From: Candidatus Glassiibacteriota bacterium
Lineage (GTDB): Bacteria > Gemmatimonadota > Glassbacteria > GWA2-58-10
Direction: 5' to 3'
Assembly: GCA_030604975.1 (NCBI GenBank)
Contig: JAUVUV010000137.1
Span: 1 to 6,213, forward strand
DNA: 6,213 bases
In this document: positions 6,182-6,213 of the stretch, one piece after another
Layout of the letters: every line of letters starts with the position of its first letter
Position numbering within the stretch: position 1 is the first letter of the stretch
Position numbers and translations under genes: made by a program
The notes under the pieces: generated by a model
The model's input: the letters and a program-made list of their open reading frames with translations, nothing else
The model's database searches: none
Told to the model about the DNA's origin: nothing

Positions 6182-6213
6182 GGTATGAGGAAGGCTGATC
6201 TTGACGATTTCAG

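Larger units (their letters stand above)
5651..6213 (-). pseudogene. gatA: Aspartyl/glutamyl-tRNA amidotransferase subunit A, C-terminal part, with an in-frame stop
   Basis: GatA is the amidase-signature subunit that hydrolyses glutamine and channels ammonia to GatB. Only about the last 187 codons are in the window; the Ser-cisSer-Lys catalytic half lies beyond the right edge. The frame reads EIVKISLPHT, then TAA (6179-6181), then YAIAAYDIIATAEAS, ARFDGVRYGHRS, SRSEGFGPEVKRRIMLG, GYYDAYYLKAQKVR, LTPTTPTPA, VNLSGVPAVSVPAG and GLPVGIQLIGRHFDE, ending VQE and TGA. Comparison from memory with S. aureus GatA places its glutamine-binding Tyr309, Arg358 and Asp425 at the Y of IAAY, the second R of VKRR and the D of MYLQD; all three are kept. 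The stop replaces a position that is usually Glu or Lys, one base change from GAA or AAA. The GTG at 6109 could open a 152-residue fragment, but no Shine-Dalgarno sequence precedes it and the fragment would lack the active site. A sequencing error is at least as likely as a true pseudogene. The gene overlaps gatB by 4 nt. Confidence 0.85.

Overview
The window looks like a piece of a Gram-negative bacterial chromosome, moderately GC-rich by eye, probably from an uncultured or deep-branching lineage. The Gram-negative call rests on an O-antigen-ligase-type membrane protein and two exported proteins with signal peptides. I cannot assign a phylum. The layout is two convergent blocks separated by 69 bp.

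Left block, + strand, 1-4139: three overlapping genes that read as one translationally coupled operon. (a) The 3' part of a Wzy_C/O-antigen-ligase family membrane protein with a C-terminal TPR domain, cut by the left window edge. (b) A 611-residue exported protein with an unrecognised, probably helical N-terminal domain and about twelve G-[DN]-D-x-Y repeats, mostly 27 residues apart, probably a beta-solenoid. (c) A small exported HEAT-repeat-like protein whose best start codon lies inside the last repeat of gene (b). Together they suggest a cell-envelope module: a glycan polymerase, ligase or oligosaccharyltransferase with periplasmic TPRs, made with two exported repeat proteins. The exact function is unknown, and this is the part of the window most likely to be undescribed.

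Intergenic, 4140-4208: a GC-rich hairpin with a weak T-rich tail, the likely terminator of the left operon, and a weak AT-only inverted repeat just beyond the gatB stop.

Right block, - strand, 6213-4209: gatA (only its C-terminal part is in the window) followed by complete gatB, with an ATGA 4-nt stop/start overlap. They encode subunits of the tRNA-dependent amidotransferase that makes Gln-tRNA(Gln) and/or Asn-tRNA(Asn). The gatA reading frame carries an in-frame TAA at 6179-6181, inside the otherwise conserved stretch SLPHT-[stop]-YAIAAY. The frame is intact on both sides and the downstream glutamine-pocket residues are kept. This is therefore either a very recent nonsense mutation or a base-call error in the assembly, not an old decayed pseudogene.
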